Origin: Cyclobacteriaceae bacterium YHN15
GTDB lineage: Bacteria > Bacteroidota > Bacteroidia > Cytophagales > Cyclobacteriaceae
Reading direction: 5' to 3'
Length of the DNA: 64,000 bases
NCBI GenBank assembly: GCA_003797895.1
Contig: RKQB01000003.1
Coordinates: forward strand, 372,001-436,000
The notes below the pieces were generated by a model that saw nothing but the letters and a program-made list of their open reading frames with translations, ran no database searches and was not told the origin of the DNA. Below, piece after piece: positions 63,019-64,000 of this stretch. Position numbers and translations under genes: made by a program. Numbering within the stretch: position 1 is the first letter of the stretch; each line of letters begins with the position of its first letter.

Positions 63019-63128
63019 GATATTGGGTGATATTTTTGGATATTGGTTGATATTGTTGAGACTGGCTGGTAGGAAATATGGTGGAAATATTGGCCGGTAT
63101 AATTTCTTGATATTAGTTGATATTTGAC
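63019..63128. repeat. Arrays of ten-base GATATTnnnn units
   Basis: Four consecutive ten-base units beginning GATATT occupy 63019-63058, directly after the phospholipase stop, and two more occupy 63109-63128. The same unit and period occur at 19649-19772. The rest of the gap to 63297 is AT-rich with nothing else recognised. Confidence 0.75.
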
Positions 63129-63297
63129 AGCGCTTTAATCATTAAAAGTCTTATTGAATAATTTTCGACCTAATCAAAAAAAATCATTTGATTTTTATTT
63201 CTTTTTAAGGTCACTCACCTTGAGATTAAGCTTAAATTTTTGAAAAAACATTTGAGTACATCATAATATCTTAATTTCTATGAAATATCCACAAATA

Positions 63298-64000
63298 TCA
63301 TACAAACTCCTTTTTTGTCGAATTCAAATAGAATCGGATAGCTTGTCCAAGTTTCAGGAAAGTCTGTCTGAAAACGGCCTCATTTTCTTCCAAGAGTGTC
63401 ACCCTGAAACCTCTTAGGTCAGAACAGAAGGAGGAGATGGGAACCACACAGATATGGGCTGAAGCCAGCAGATAATATACAAAGCGCTTATCCAAGGGCA
63501 TTTCAGGTTCATTGAGCCAACCTTCCAACAATGTTTTAACTTTTGAATCCTCAATTGGTAAAAATTGCCGGGAATTCAAGAAGGATTCCTCAAATACTAC
63601 TGTATTATAAAAGGCTCCTTGGGTTGGATTAAATTTAATGCCAGGAATATTGCCCAATATTTCTTTCATAATTTTGCTTCTTTTGCCAATCTTCTCATTG
63701 GCTTCCTCCCGATAAGCTTTGTAGGCAGGATGGCTCATAATCCTAGGGATGGATAATTGCGGTAAAATCGTGGAGCAAACTTCAATCATTTTGGCATTTT
63801 CCAATGTCTGGCAAAGCTTGCTGAATTCTTTGGATGCATTTCGGTTATAGAATTCCATCCAACCACATCTTGATCCGGGCCATGGGAATTCTTTGGATAT
63901 ACCCTTTAGGGAAATGGCCGGCAAATCACCGATTACTTCAGACAATGCCACTGCCTTGATTCCATTGTAGGTGATATTTTGATAAATCTCATCAGCAATC
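63298..64000 (-). CDS. PLP-dependent aminotransferase, N-terminus beyond the window
   Basis: The frame runs off the right edge; 233 codons of the C-terminal part are visible. The fold-type I features are IADEIYQNITYNG, the cofactor-binding ADEIY segment, then SLKGISKEFPWPGSRCGW, in which the lysine of GISKEF is the expected Schiff-base residue. GFRVTLLEE near the end carries the substrate-carboxylate arginine. It is a class I/II alanine- or aspartate-type aminotransferase; the amino acid it uses cannot be told. Confidence 0.9.
   Translation of the reverse strand, partial: IADEIYQNITYNGIKAVALSEVIGDLPAISLKGISKEFPWPGSRCGWMEFYNRNASKEFSKLCQTLENAKMIEVCSTILPQLSIPRIMSHPAYKAYREEANEKIGKRSKIMKEILGNIPGIKFNPTQGAFYNTVVFEESFLNSRQFLPIEDSKVKTLLEGWLNEPEMPLDKRFVYYLLASAHICVVPISSFCSDLRGFRVTLLEENEAVFRQTFLKLGQAIRFYLNSTKKEFV

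Overview
The window reads as chromosomal DNA of a member of the Bacteroidota, most likely order Cytophagales, family Cyclobacteriaceae or a near relative. This is inferred from gene content: a fused CcoN-CcoO cbb3 oxidase in a CcoI-S-NO-Q-P-G-H order, a bifunctional rhamnulose-phosphate aldolase/short-chain dehydrogenase, NIPSNAP, TMEM220, DUF1684 and LVIVD-type proteins, few Shine-Dalgarno sequences, and a promoter of the Bacteroidota TTTG-N19-TAnnTTTG type in front of rpsT. No rRNA, tRNA, CRISPR array, intact insertion sequence or prophage was seen.

Layout. 1-1750: end of a sugar isomerase/epimerase gene and a Gfo/Idh/MocA oxidoreductase, closed by a clear terminator. 2005-8666: a complete six-gene ebo cluster (eboA to eboF), the conserved metabolite-traffic cluster known from scytonemin-producing cyanobacteria, pseudomonads and some eustigmatophyte plastids. 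8672-16485: an L-rhamnose locus with an NCS1-like transporter and a coupled 54-aa membrane protein, a GntR regulator, the bifunctional aldolase/dehydrogenase, an isomerase and a rhamnulokinase. 16486-19779: an accessory patch of palindromic repeats, small unknown genes, a gene remnant and an AAA/DUF4143 ATPase. 19780-24814: lutABC, a decayed toxin-antitoxin pair, a sugar porter and rhamnose mutarotase. Together these give uptake of rhamnose, anomer exchange, isomerisation, phosphorylation, cleavage to dihydroxyacetone phosphate plus L-lactaldehyde, oxidation to L-lactate and then to pyruvate.

25019-44224: a mostly housekeeping stretch with TMEM220-like and NIPSNAP proteins, HslU, Lon, RseP, Dxr, an HtrA protease, an orphan HI0074-type protein, envelope proteins, an ABC exporter, a pentapeptide protein, a Tat-targeted oxidoreductase and HemN. 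44562-54669: aquaporin, then the cbb3 oxidase operon on the minus strand headed by an unrecognised 211-aa gene. CRP/FNR-like palindromes lie in front of hemN, ccoI and the 211-aa gene, suggesting a shared low-oxygen response. 54981-63014: ribonuclease Y, ZapA, a coiled-coil partner, PheT, DUF1684 protein, RadC, ribosomal protein S20 and a secreted phospholipase-C-like protein. The window ends inside a PLP-dependent aminotransferase.

Intergenic DNA is unusually rich in short repeats: REP-like palindromes, ten-base GATATTnnnn arrays at two distant sites, and several degenerate low-complexity stretches. The most notable system is the intact ebo cluster; the least explained items are the 54-aa protein coupled to the NCS1-like transporter, the 211-aa leader gene of the cbb3 operon, and the repeat families.
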